Positions 11,054 to 18,709 of a DNA stretch of 64,000 nt are shown one piece after another (position 1 is the stretch's first letter; every line of letters begins with the position of its first letter). The notes below the pieces were generated by a model. That model was not told the origin of the DNA, did not search any database, and saw nothing but the letters and a program-made list of their open reading frames with translations. The DNA is from Paenibacillus sp. FSL K6-3182 (GTDB lineage Bacteria > Bacillota > Bacilli > Paenibacillales > Paenibacillaceae). A program made the position numbers and the translations under genes. The DNA lies in assembly GCF_037976325.1 (NCBI RefSeq), contig NZ_CP150265.1, positions 5,345,001 to 5,409,000 of the forward strand. Direction: 5' to 3'.

Positions 11054-11182
11054 TTAGATCAAGGGCATTGGTTGAATGAGAAAATTGTTCAGCGAATCAT
11101 AAATCTCTTTCAGCTTGTGTTGCCAAGGTAGCCGATCTTTTTGTAAAAGATTGATCCTAAGAGAGTTGAATAGACACCTCAT
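11054..11182 (-). other. 42-codon open frame, unknown
   Basis: ATG 11182 to TAA 11054, containing QKDRLPWQHKLKEIYDSLNN. The composition looks like real protein but no ribosome site precedes it. It could be another fragment of a decayed gene. Confidence 0.25.
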
Positions 11183-11260
11183 TACATACTACAAATCCAT
11201 AAAAAAATCACAGTTCATACATAGGTTTAGCGAAATCGAGTGCGAAACATGTGTATTTTG

Positions 11261-11300
11261 AAAAAACTTATTATCTCTCAAGAACGAGAGAGATAATAAG
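11261..11300 (-). terminator. Terminator overlapping the end of the YheC/YheD-like gene
   Basis: On the minus strand CTTATTATCTCTC pairs perfectly with GAGAGATAATAAG across an 8-nt loop and six T residues follow. The stop codon (11278-11280) lies inside the stem, so termination signal and last codons are shared. Confidence 0.8.
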
Positions 11301-12315
11301 CATATTCCAATGGTCTACTATAAATTAGATTTTTGTGTTTAAAACGCTTATGGTCTTTGTATATATTTTTTTGTGGTTTTCCGTTAAGTTCAATAATCCA
11401 TAGCTTACTTTGTTCGTCTAATGCGAAATCCACACTCAATTCTCCCAATGAACCCATATGAGCTTCTGCTTCTTGCGCAGCCGTAATGCTTAACTCATGG
11501 AGAGATTGGAAAATCTCATCTATTTTGTCCTGACAAAATAAAAAGGGGAGAATTTCTCCAGCATTAAAGATGAATTCACACATACTCGTGTTGAAATAAT
11601 GTTCATAGGCCACTCTGCATGCAATGTTGGAAACCGTCCACTCCCCCAATATATCTTTTTGAACAAGGACACGAATATCAAAATATCGGTGATTAAGCTG
11701 CTGAATACAAATCCCCTGCTGAACCATGTAGTTCTCTGAGCCGAGAAGCTCATCCAGTTTTTCCTGATAGCTTTCATTTTTTCTGCATATATACCTCGGA
11801 GCCAAACAATGCAAAGAAATATTGACATCCCCATGAGTCATTTGTTCAAGCCGGTATACAGACTTCCCCTTAAACCCATAAGTAGGCTTAATATATATGA
11901 CATGATATTTCTCTAGTAGTTCTGATACATTTGCTTGTTCGTATAAAAATGTGTCTGGTACATAAGGTTTAAGCTCTGACTGTTTTAATAAGTTGTAAAG
12001 GCCCCATTTATTGAAAAAGTTGATATTATTGAAGCATTTGTTTTTGCCGATCACTTTTTCAAGACGTTGTATCGTTATTGTTTTTTTGTTAAAACAGCGG
12101 TTATAGACGACATGAGGAAAAGCGAAAGAGCTTTGTTTCCATACGCCCTTATTCATGCTGAGTCCGTTAATGCGTTGTTTCTCCCAAATAATATCCGCCG
12201 GAGTAAAGACGAATAGCTTTAAGTTTAAATGATCATATCGCTGATAAAGCTTCAAAACACTCTTTCTATTGCTTCTTTTGGCTACTAAAATCCCTACTAA
12301 TGGCCGTTTCTCCAA
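11278..12315 (-). CDS. YheC/YheD-family endospore coat-associated protein (ATP-grasp)
   Basis: 345 residues. The N-terminal third is typical of the family (PLVGILVAKRS; VVYNR), and the C-terminal part is an ATP-grasp domain with YIKPTYGFKGKSVYRLE and a terminal ELSVDFALDE...LWIIELNGKPQKN block. Family members are found in the spore coat and are often next to coat genes, as here. GTG 12324 would put the start on top of AAGGAG; TTG 12315, six bases after that site, is preferred. The reaction catalysed is unknown. It sits divergently from the BclB-like gene at 12520. Confidence 0.88.
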   Translation of the reverse strand: MEKRPLVGILVAKRSNRKSVLKLYQRYDHLNLKLFVFTPADIIWEKQRINGLSMNKGVWKQSSFAFPHVVYNRCFNKKTITIQRLEKVIGKNKCFNNINFFNKWGLYNLLKQSELKPYVPDTFLYEQANVSELLEKYHVIYIKPTYGFKGKSVYRLEQMTHGDVNISLHCLAPRYICRKNESYQEKLDELLGSENYMVQQGICIQQLNHRYFDIRVLVQKDILGEWTVSNIACRVAYEHYFNTSMCEFIFNAGEILPFLFCQDKIDEIFQSLHELSITAAQEAEAHMGSLGELSVDFALDEQSKLWIIELNGKPQKNIYKDHKRFKHKNLIYSRPLEYAYYLSRS

Positions 12316-12519
12316 TCTCTTCACTCCTTGGCCTTCGATCTCTTTTATTATCTAATGCCAGCACAGACTTAATGGTATGGGACAATAACACAGCAGAGCA
12401 TTTATTCAGCGTATATACTGGCTCTATTAGCCTTTTTTTCAGTTTGATAGGTACCTGCTGTGATTCTCTTAATAGGCTTTTAATATGATGGATAAGTCTA
12501 ATAAAAAGGAGATGAGATT

Positions 12520-13431
12520 ATGGGTAGATGTAATTGTCCTCCTGGACCTCCCGGACCTGAAGGACCGCGCGGGCCCCAAGGACCTCCAGCAGAAGGACAA
12601 CAATTACTTCAAGCACTTGCAGGAGCAATCGGGGCAGCTGGACCAGCGGGACTTGCAGGAACACTTGGACCAGCTGGATTAGCAGGACTTGCAGGAGCAA
12701 TCGGAGCAGCGGGACCAGCGGGACTTGCGGGACTTGCAGGAGCACTTGGTGCAGCTGGACTTGCAGGACTAACTGGAGCGACAGGTGCGACAGGTGCAAT
12801 AGGACCAGCTGGTTCATCAGGGTTGCCAGGACCTCAAGGTCAACCTGGTCAGATAGGGCCAACTGGATCAACTGGACCAGCCGGAGCTGGAGGATTAATT
12901 CCATTTTCAACTGGGATCATCCTTAGTGGTGCTACAGTAGTATCCGCTGCTCCAATTTTAATGGGTTTTGGTAATCACACGGTCGAAGTTATTGACGGTT
13001 CTGGGGAATCAACTATGCCACCCGAAGCAGGTGGTTTTGCTTTCCCAATTCCCTTTGCGGGTACCGTTCAAAATTTACAAATAAGTGTAGATCTATTGGT
13101 TGCTTCTGTCGTTTCTATAAATACTCTCGGTCTTCAATATGATTTCACAGTATTCCGCGCTTCGTCCGTTCCTAATAATGGGATTGATCATAGTACTTCA
13201 GCTTACTTGACAACTCCATTAACTAGTTCAGTTAGATTCGGATTTCCGAATAATATTATTACAGCTGGTACTTTCCGAACCGCAACGAATATTAATGTTG
13301 GGGGATCGTTAGTAGTTGCAGCGGGAGATCGAATTGGTATTCGTATAAGGACACTTATGTCGACGGATCCCTCAGCAGCAGATATCACCCAACTCTCATT
13401 TAGCGCTAGTCTATCTTATACTCCTTCTTAA
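12520..13431 (+). CDS. Collagen-like exosporium protein with BclB-type C-terminal domain
   Basis: 303 residues: short Cys-containing leader ([12 protein letters not shown]), then about 45 Gly-X-Y triplets (residues 8-125) rich in GPAGLAG and GAAG units, interrupted once by AEGQQLLQ, then a 175-residue C-terminal domain starting [12 protein letters not shown] with [11 protein letters not shown] and [15 protein letters not shown], resembling BclB-family exosporium glycoproteins. Start ATG 12520 follows AAAGGAG. The triplet region is made of near-identical 15- to 30-bp DNA repeats and is expected to vary in length between strains. It is followed by its own terminator. Confidence 0.88.
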   Translation: MGRCNCPPGPPGPEGPRGPQGPPAEGQQLLQALAGAIGAAGPAGLAGTLGPAGLAGLAGAIGAAGPAGLAGLAGALGAAGLAGLTGATGATGAIGPAGSSGLPGPQGQPGQIGPTGSTGPAGAGGLIPFSTGIILSGATVVSAAPILMGFGNHTVEVIDGSGESTMPPEAGGFAFPIPFAGTVQNLQISVDLLVASVVSINTLGLQYDFTVFRASSVPNNGIDHSTSAYLTTPLTSSVRFGFPNNIITAGTFRTATNINVGGSLVVAAGDRIGIRIRTLMSTDPSAADITQLSFSASLSYTPS

Positions 13432-13475
13432 TAGCCACATAATTTACTGAATTAATCCGGTCGTTAGTTGAGTAT

Positions 13476-13500
13476 AGGGCTGCCACACGGCAGCCCTTTG
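13476..13500 (+). terminator. Terminator of the collagen-like gene, also part of a dispersed repeat
   Basis: AGGGCTGCC-ACAC-GGCAGCCCT, a perfect 9-bp stem followed by only two T residues. The flanks (CGTTAGTTGAG at 13462 and TTGAACTATCGTT at 13503) match the CCCGTTAG dispersed palindrome, so the hairpin belongs to that family. Confidence 0.6.
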
Positions 13501-13501
13501 C

Positions 13502-13899
13502 ATTGAACTATCGTTACCAATCCCTCGGTTTTAAGGGTTTATCTCACATATACTCACTCATTCGCGGGATTTCATCACCTTGAATTAGGTCAATTTTAAG
13601 AAACAGCTCAGGTGATACCCGTTGAGGTGGTGGGCTGGGCATGCGGAAATAGAGGAACTATTAGGAAATATTCCCCAGGTAGTTTCTACTGCACGCATAC
13701 TCCACAATCCCTTGGAGGTTCACCCTACCAAATCTCAACGGGTCACTGCCCATACATTCCTTCGTTATACCTGTCCAAGGTGTGGAGACCGATAGCGTTT
13801 AGCGGATGGGTCTGAGCCCTTATGGGTAACGAACTCGGTCCTCCGTGCTTTCTTTTTGAAATCCTGCGAATGAGTCAATATACGTGATTTCTACTTAAT
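13502..13899 (-). ncRNA. Noncoding right end of IS110-family relic 1 with candidate bridge RNA
   Basis: This 400-bp stretch follows the transposase relic on the minus strand and has no gene. Four blocks recur, in the same order and spacing, downstream of the unrelated IS110 copy at 16 kb: ATTCGCAGGAT (13861-13871), AAGCACGGA (13842-13850), AAGGGCTCAGACCC (13808-13821) and AACGAAGGAATG (13755-13766). Conserved noncoding ends in IS110/IS1111 elements carry a structured guide (bridge) RNA. The outer end (13502-13580) is also repeated at 51331-51400. The RNA itself is inferred. Confidence 0.5.
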
Positions 13900-14708
13900 T
13901 TAAGCTGCTTCTGCCCATGCAAGGACGGTTTTCTCTGGCGTGAACTTTTCTCCTCGTTGTATAATACCAACTAGAATTCGTGCCAGCTTTCCTATTAACT
14001 TAAATATGGATTGCTGCTTTTTCATCTTCTTTTCTTGCACATTATGCTCATGCAGATGGCGGAACACGGGGTTATTCCAAACGAGCTGAACCGTCGCGAG
14101 ATAGAGATATTCTTCCCGAGACCTTTTATGGTGCGAAGCTGCTGTGCCATAGGAATCTCAGAAAGCAGAGCTTCGATGTCCTCTTCAATCTGTTCAAGCA
14201 TGGTGGTAACTCGTTCATATTCTTCAATGAGCCGTATTAAATCTGCCTTCGATTCTTCTACAGCGGTTCGATCTCCGACACTGCGTTTAGCATGCGCGAT
14301 GAGCTGTGCAGCCTTCTCAATCCCCGTAGAACCCCCCGCGCGCTGCATATGGGCTCTCCAAGCTTTGATTACATCCGGTACTGCATACGTCTCCAAATCC
14401 TGTGGGCAAGGGAATATCTTGAGGGTCGCCAATGACCGCTTACAGGTCCAGTCTTTGAATACCGATGGATATTCAGGAAAACGGATGTCGAGCCAACGCA
14501 CAATGCGGTTCTGCAGTCGAACACTGTTCGCGACCCAGAATTCTCGGTCACTCATTATGGTCCGTAAGCGTTGAAACACAAGCGATTGTCGCGTGTACTC
14601 ATAGTAGAAGCCCCGACTTACTGAATCTGCGATGACAAGTGCATCTTTGGGGTCGTTCTTTGATGGACTGTTATCTCGATTTTCTTTATTTCGCGTTATT
14701 TTGAACAT
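13900..14708 (-). pseudogene. IS110-family transposase relic 1
   Basis: The N-terminal RuvC-like part is lost; the reading begins at NKENRDNSPSKNDPKDALVI (the DxxD region) and runs about 220 residues to KGLGK. The C-terminal domain continues in another frame as YLYLATVQLVWNNPVFRHLH and ends KTVLAWAEAA at stop 13900-13902. So it has a 5' truncation, an internal deletion through the catalytic-serine region and a frameshift. The apparent ATG at 14708 belongs to the flanking palindrome, not to the gene. It is clearly different in sequence from the copy at 16080. Confidence 0.85.
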
Positions 14709-14725
14709 TATTGCCGTTAGTTTAA
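14701..14725. repeat. Dispersed CCGTTAG palindrome at the edge of IS110 relic 1
   Basis: TTGAACAT, then TATTGC, then CGTTAGTTTAA: the same paired half-sites as at 45892-45917. It abuts the 5' end of the transposase relic. Confidence 0.6.
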
Positions 14726-14835
14726 TGAAATTTGAAGGCCACCGCAGCGCCTGGTATTACGGATACAACATTACTCTAATAAGGATAACGGTTTGGAGAA
14801 ATACTATAGGGATAACACAGGAGGTGAACTATAAA

Positions 14836-14943
14836 ATGAGTACTAAATCCAAACCAGATAAAAACAACCCAAAGAATAGCCCGTCACGATCTAACGACCC
14901 GAACGATCAAGGAAAACCTAGAGTGCAAAATAATGCGAAGTAA
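14836..14943 (+). CDS. 35-residue Asn/Lys/Pro-rich small protein
   Basis: MSTKSKPDKNNPKN followed by SPSRSNDPNDQGKPRVQ; no hydrophobic stretch. ATG 14836 follows an excellent GGAGGTG site. Size, charge and the sporulation-rich neighbourhood are reminiscent of minor small acid-soluble spore proteins such as SspP, but no motif proves that. A weak hairpin (AACCTG/CAGGGTT, 14973-14998) may end the message. Confidence 0.6.
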   Translation: MSTKSKPDKNNPKNSPSRSNDPNDQGKPRVQNNAK

Positions 14944-15127
14944 AGCTGACATGCTCAGATAATTATTATGAAAGCATCAACAAACCTGGTCTACATGACA
15001 GGGTTCTTTATTCAGGGATTTTTTCCGCATATTGAAATGACCTCCTAAAGTAAGTATAGTTTTTCTTTAAGGAGTATATCTCCTAATACAGAGTAAGACT
15101 ACTTAGATTCAGAAAGAACTTTTCCCC

Positions 15128-15180
15128 ATTAACCTTCCCGTTAGCTCAACGAGGTTGCCGATTTATACCGGCAGCCTCGT
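15128..15180. repeat. Dispersed palindrome plus GGCAGCC-type hairpin
   Basis: Half-site pair ATTAACCTTCCCGTTAGCTCAAC (one arm weak) followed at once by CGAGGTTGCCG / CGGCAGCCTCG, an 11-bp stem with one G-T pair. Same two-part layout as at 45892 and 46548. Confidence 0.55.
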
Positions 15181-15206
15181 TCTGGTGGCAACCTTTGATT
15201 AGCTCT

Positions 15207-15431
15207 TGGGATGAGGATTTTAAAGTTGATGAAAGTGGAGAAAAAGTTAGCATTAACGGAATTGATGCAAGGTTTATACCTTGGGCTAATCATACCCATT
15301 GAGGATATTTAAGGTGGATACAAGGTGGAACGTATGTAGAAATGGACAGTGGAGAATTAACTAATGGAATGATGATTGAGCTTGCAAAAGGGCTTTGCTT
15401 CCTTGAATTCCTGAATAAAAAGCAAATATAA
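15207..15431 (+). pseudogene. Fragment resembling a DUF4367-type C-terminal region
   Basis: Two in-frame pieces separated by a stop: WDEDFKVDESGEKVSINGID...IPWANHTH and GYLRWIQGGTYVEMDSGELT followed by NGMMIELAKGL. The W...G..Y.M.S.EL....M..LA pattern is that of DUF4367 tails found in anti-sigma-like lipoproteins. No start and no ribosome site; a decayed remnant. Confidence 0.45.
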
Positions 15432-15478
15432 GGTTAATAATTGCCTAGAAAAGAAATCTACTCTTAAGGAGCCTTGCA

Positions 15479-15658
15479 ATGACTGAAAACAACCAGCTTG
15501 ATGAAGTCGAAGACTTCATGGGCTTTAAAGCCATGTCAGATATAACTTCTGCTGAGATGCCAGATAAAAGCGAAAACCCTGATGATCATGATCCAAAGAA
15601 AGATAATCAATTCTTATATCCGCCGATTAATCCGCATCCCCGAAATGACTTAGAATAG
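15479..15658 (+). CDS. 59-residue acidic small protein
   Basis: ATG 15479 with AAGGAG seven bases upstream. The product is acidic in its first two thirds (NNQLDEVEDFMGFKAMSD; SENPDDHDPKKDNQ) and ends in a Pro-rich segment (FLYPPINPHPRNDLE). No membrane segment or known motif. Good ribosome site and clean reading frame support a real gene; function unknown. Confidence 0.6.
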   Translation: MTENNQLDEVEDFMGFKAMSDITSAEMPDKSENPDDHDPKKDNQFLYPPINPHPRNDLE

Positions 15659-15818
15659 TGTCATCTATCAATGTACCCCGACTAATAAGTATCCGATGAA
15701 GTTTGGTTCTCGTCAAAGGGAACAATAGCTCGATTGAGCCTGCCGACACTGTGATATGCTACCCAAATAGTGGACAGGTGAAATAATAAAAACCTGCTGC
15801 TATGAGGGGAGCATTTTC

Positions 15819-15923
15819 ATGTCTAGAGTTCAATATCATGCGAAAGAGAAACTCGCCATTCTTGAAGAGATCGAGAGTGGCGAACTTGGCCTTATGACTG
15901 CTTCGTATAAACATGGGGAGTAG
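15819..15923 (+). mobile_element. IS3-family OrfA N-terminal relic
   Basis: 34 codons, MSRVQYHAKEKLAILEEIES then GELGLMTASYKHGE, match the start of IS3/IS150-type OrfA helix-turn-helix proteins and stop abruptly. A left-end-like sequence (ATAGTGGACAGGTG) lies at 15766. The rest of the element is missing; a matching OrfB tail survives at 29.4 kb. Confidence 0.7.
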
Positions 15924-15943
15924 CCGCCTTCTCAAGGAGCTTA

Positions 15944-15967
15944 TTGAGTTATCGTTTCCCGTTAGAA
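15944..15967. repeat. Dispersed CCCGTTAG palindrome at left edge of IS110 copy 2
   Basis: TTGAGTTATCGTTTCCCGTTAGAA. The left arm and core match the family; the right arm changes right after TTAG, where IS110 sequence appears to begin. Confidence 0.5.
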
Positions 15968-16079
15968 TTCCTGTAAAACCAATATTTTGGACTTTACATG
16001 AAAAAGAGCGCCTCTGTTATATGGGAGTTGGAAACGGGTCTACAGCCCTTTAATCTCACCATCAGGAGGTCTCTCTACT

Positions 16080-17245
16080 ATGAAGTTTAAATCACAGGAT
16101 AAACAAAATCAACGCATTGAAAACATCTCCTCATTCCATCTTGTTGTCGGAGTAGATATTGCCCAGGGAAATCATGTCGCTCGTGCAGTCAGCTATCGTG
16201 GTGTTGCTCTGGGATCGTCGCTAGAATTCGGCAGTCATGATGAAGGGTTTGGGCGGTTCGGCCTATGGATTCAAGATCTACTCAAATCATTCAAGCTGAG
16301 CAAAGTTATCGTCGGTATGGAGCCTACCGGCCACTATTGGTTCAGCCTGGCTCGCTGGCTTTCATCAAAAGGAATTGAGGCTGTTCTCGTAAATCCCCAT
16401 CTCGTCAAAAAGAACAAGGAAAACCGCGACAATACCCCTTCCAAAAGCGACCACAAAGACGCACTCGTCATCGCAGATATGGTCAAAAATGGCTACTATT
16501 CCCCTGTCCGGTTCAACCCAAAAGCCTATGAGGAACTCCGGATTCTCATGGCCAACCGGGACAAGGTTACCAAACAACTTAACAGCACTGTTAATCAGAT
16601 TCATCGATGGGTAGATATTGTCTTCCCTGAAGTCATTGCCGGCTGGAAGCAATACGTGAAACGCCATGCAGGATTGCATCGAGCCGAGCAGCTCATTCTG
16701 CTGGCTAAACGCAGCGTTGGCGCTACGCAGGCACTTCACGCCTACAAGCTGCATTTAGCCCATTTACTCGAAGAATACGACTTGGCGCAGCACCAGCTTG
16801 AGCAAATTGAACATGAGCTTCATCATATCTGGGGCGTATTCCATACGCGCAGAAACTGCTTGAGATTAGCGGTGTAAATGCGACCAGTTTAGCCAATGTG
16901 CTGGGCGAAGCTGGTGACTTGAGTGGATATACGCATGGAAACGCCTTGCTTCGCCACGCCGGTCTTAACCTAACGGAAGCCAGCTCAGGTAAATGGCGTG
17001 GAAAAATGGCGCTAAGCAAACGTGGCCGCCCTCGTCTCCGGCGTTTTCTCTTTCTCATAACCATGTGTATGGTCATGACCAATTCGGATATTAGAGCGCT
17101 ACACTACCATAATGTCGAAGTGAACATGATGAAAAAAATGAAATCTATTATGAAATTATGCGGTAAAGTTGCCCGAATGCTTGTCAGTCTGGCCAAGAAC
17201 ATCGAAACTTACGACTCTAGTAAAGTGTTTCCGCAAGCAGCTTAA
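16080..17245 (+). mobile_element. IS110-family transposase, nearly complete but frameshifted (copy 2)
   Basis: Start ATG 16080 follows AGGAGGT. The N-terminal RuvC-like domain is complete with the DEDD residues visible: VVGVDIAQGNH, GMEPTGHYW and SDHKDALVIADM. The frame shifts by one base near 16830 (expected reading RIPYAQKLLEISGVNA continues in the next frame), then the C-terminal domain runs from VLGEAGDLSGYTHG through SSGKWRG and SKRGRPRLRRFLF to stop 17245. Without the shift it would be about 388 residues, normal for IS110. So the enzyme is probably dead now but only recently so. Confidence 0.9.
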
Positions 17246-17440
17246 GCAGCCTTTTCTCACCAGCACATGCATTCGCAGGATGACAAGAAGCACGGATTAT
17301 CGGGAGACATTACGCAAAAGGGCTCGGACCCGTTCCGTTAGAAAGACCGACCTCCACCCCTTAGTTAGATGTGACGAAGGAATGATAGCGCTTAGAATGT
17401 TGAGACATGGGAGTGAGAATCGCTAAGGGCAAATTGGAGA
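17246..17440 (+). ncRNA. Noncoding right end of IS110 copy 2 with candidate bridge RNA
   Basis: ATTCGCAGGAT (17271-17281), AAGCACGGA (17288-17296), AAGGGCTCGGACCC (17318-17331, a self-pairing GGGCTCGGACCC block) and GACGAAGGAATG (17373-17384) are shared with the downstream end of relic 1. The block spans 114 nt here and 117 nt there. A stop-free 85-codon frame over this area (17169-17426) has no homology to transposase tails and is not taken as a gene. The rest, to 17746, shows nothing more. Confidence 0.5.
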
Positions 17441-17746
17441 CGTGCTTGATATGGATCACAATGCACGCAGAAGGTAGCATCATACCTATCATAGTAGAAA
17501 AGTCCGTTTTCATACGTATCACAATCAAAAGTAATCATCAATAATATTTTGCCTTTCATTCCTCAACAAGAACAAAGTATTATTGTCACAGCGCGAAATG
17601 GATCAACAAGGAATAAACAAAAATATTTGTGCTAAGTTTCCGCTCTCGTTTTGAGAGGGGTAAGGGCTTTACTGCGTGACACACCCATAATAAAAATTGG
17701 GTACGGTTGGTCTATGAATGACCGTCGCGCCCCGTTCTTTATATTA

Positions 17747-18301
17747 TTATACTGTTTTCTTTTTCTGACTAATAGCGTGTATATATTTAATAGTAAGCTT
17801 CCATAAGACTTTCCCAAGCCAAAACATTAACACACCAATCACAATAGAAATTGGCAAGAACTGCATTGTGCTTGGTGTAAATGCTCCCATTTCGATTGTT
17901 ATTCCGGCAATATCATATCCCATAAGATACCCGATAGATTTAACAATTCCGCCTATCGGCGTAATAACTCCACCAATCATTAAAGCAATGGAAAGAGTAC
18001 TGATGAACGGCAAAAGTAACATACCGTTGATACCTGCAAAGCTGCTACAAAATGCAAATATTGCGCCAAATTTACGCCAACTAAATTTACTGTTCTTTGA
18101 AATGGCTTCACCTAAGTATGCTTTCGCTAATTCTTTTGGGTTTCCTAACCGTTCGATGATTTGCTCAGAAGATACACCATTATATTGCAATTCAAGCATT
18201 ACACTTTTGATTTCTTTTACAATGTCAATACGCTCAGAATCGGACACAGATTTCAAATACTTTTCAATTTTTATAAGATAGTCATTTATAATTTTATCCA
18301 T
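17747..18301 (-). CDS. HAAS/DUF1700-domain membrane protein
   Basis: 184 residues. The first 70 form the HAAS domain (YLIKIEKYLKSVSDSERIDI; ERLGNPKELAKAYLGE), followed by three or four hydrophobic segments from residue 80 on. Such proteins are nearly always the second gene of a PadR-HAAS pair; the PadR gene is directly upstream and overlaps the start by a few bases, but is broken. Start ATG 18301 follows AAAGGAGA. It likely acts at the membrane in a PadR-controlled stress response; the exact role is unknown. Confidence 0.85.
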   Translation of the reverse strand: MDKIINDYLIKIEKYLKSVSDSERIDIVKEIKSVMLELQYNGVSSEQIIERLGNPKELAKAYLGEAISKNSKFSWRKFGAIFAFCSSFAGINGMLLLPFISTLSIALMIGGVITPIGGIVKSIGYLMGYDIAGITIEMGAFTPSTMQFLPISIVIGVLMFWLGKVLWKLTIKYIHAISQKKKTV

Positions 18302-18550
18302 AATTTAACTCTCCTTTAATTTCTGATATAGCTGTTAATAAATTATCCCATTCTAAGGACATTGCGTTTAAGTATTCGTTCTCTTTTTCTGTAAGGGTAT
18401 AATATTTTCTCGGTGGCAAGCCCTCTGTACTTCTTGCCAAAATGAAGATATGTATTTTTCTTTTGCAGCAACAATAGGATACTGCTCTAACTTACTTATG
18501 ATTTCATACCCATAATATGGTCGTTGCTTTATTAGCAATAAATTGCGCGG
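18294..18550 (-). pseudogene. PadR-family regulator, decayed
   Basis: Two pieces are recognisable: QRPYYGYEIISKLEQYPIVA (start of the PadR winged helix) and, in another frame, ISSFWQE then GLPPRKYYTLTEKENEYLNA to stop at 18294. The recognition helix and wing between them are deleted and the N-terminus is missing. The stop overlaps the HAAS start (TATGGATAA), the normal arrangement of the pair. Loss of the repressor could leave the HAAS gene constitutive or silent. Confidence 0.8.
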
Positions 18551-18602
18551 GTTTTCCGGGCGCGTTTTGAGGGGGCAAGGTTTAAAAAGTTACACAATTC
18601 CA

Positions 18603-18643
18603 AAAAGCCCCAAATTTATTATTAGAAGTAAGTTGGGGCTTTT
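18603..18643 (-). terminator. Terminator of the 389-residue serine hydrolase gene
   Basis: AAAAGCCCCAA and TTGGGGCTTTT pair over a 19-nt loop with T residues on the minus-strand side. Confidence 0.75.
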
Positions 18644-18709
18644 GAACCAGAAAGGTATATTTTTAACTATAAAAACTATGACAAAATTTATCCGTATTTT
18701 CCGTTTTTC

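Noticed and set aside
12518..12910. Leu/Val/Gln-rich 130-codon frame antisense to the collagen-like gene
   Set aside because: It is the mirror of the Gly-X-Y repeat in another frame; composition is an artefact of the repeat and there is no ribosome site.
13612..13815. 67-codon plus frame, and another frame ending RYTCPRCGDR, in the IS110 relic 1 right end
   Set aside because: The zinc-ribbon-like CPRC is suggestive, but the sequence belongs to the conserved noncoding end shared with IS110 copy 2 on the other strand.
17169..17426. 85-codon frame at the right end of IS110 copy 2
   Set aside because: Overlaps the true transposase tail in a different frame and covers the conserved noncoding blocks; treated as noncoding.
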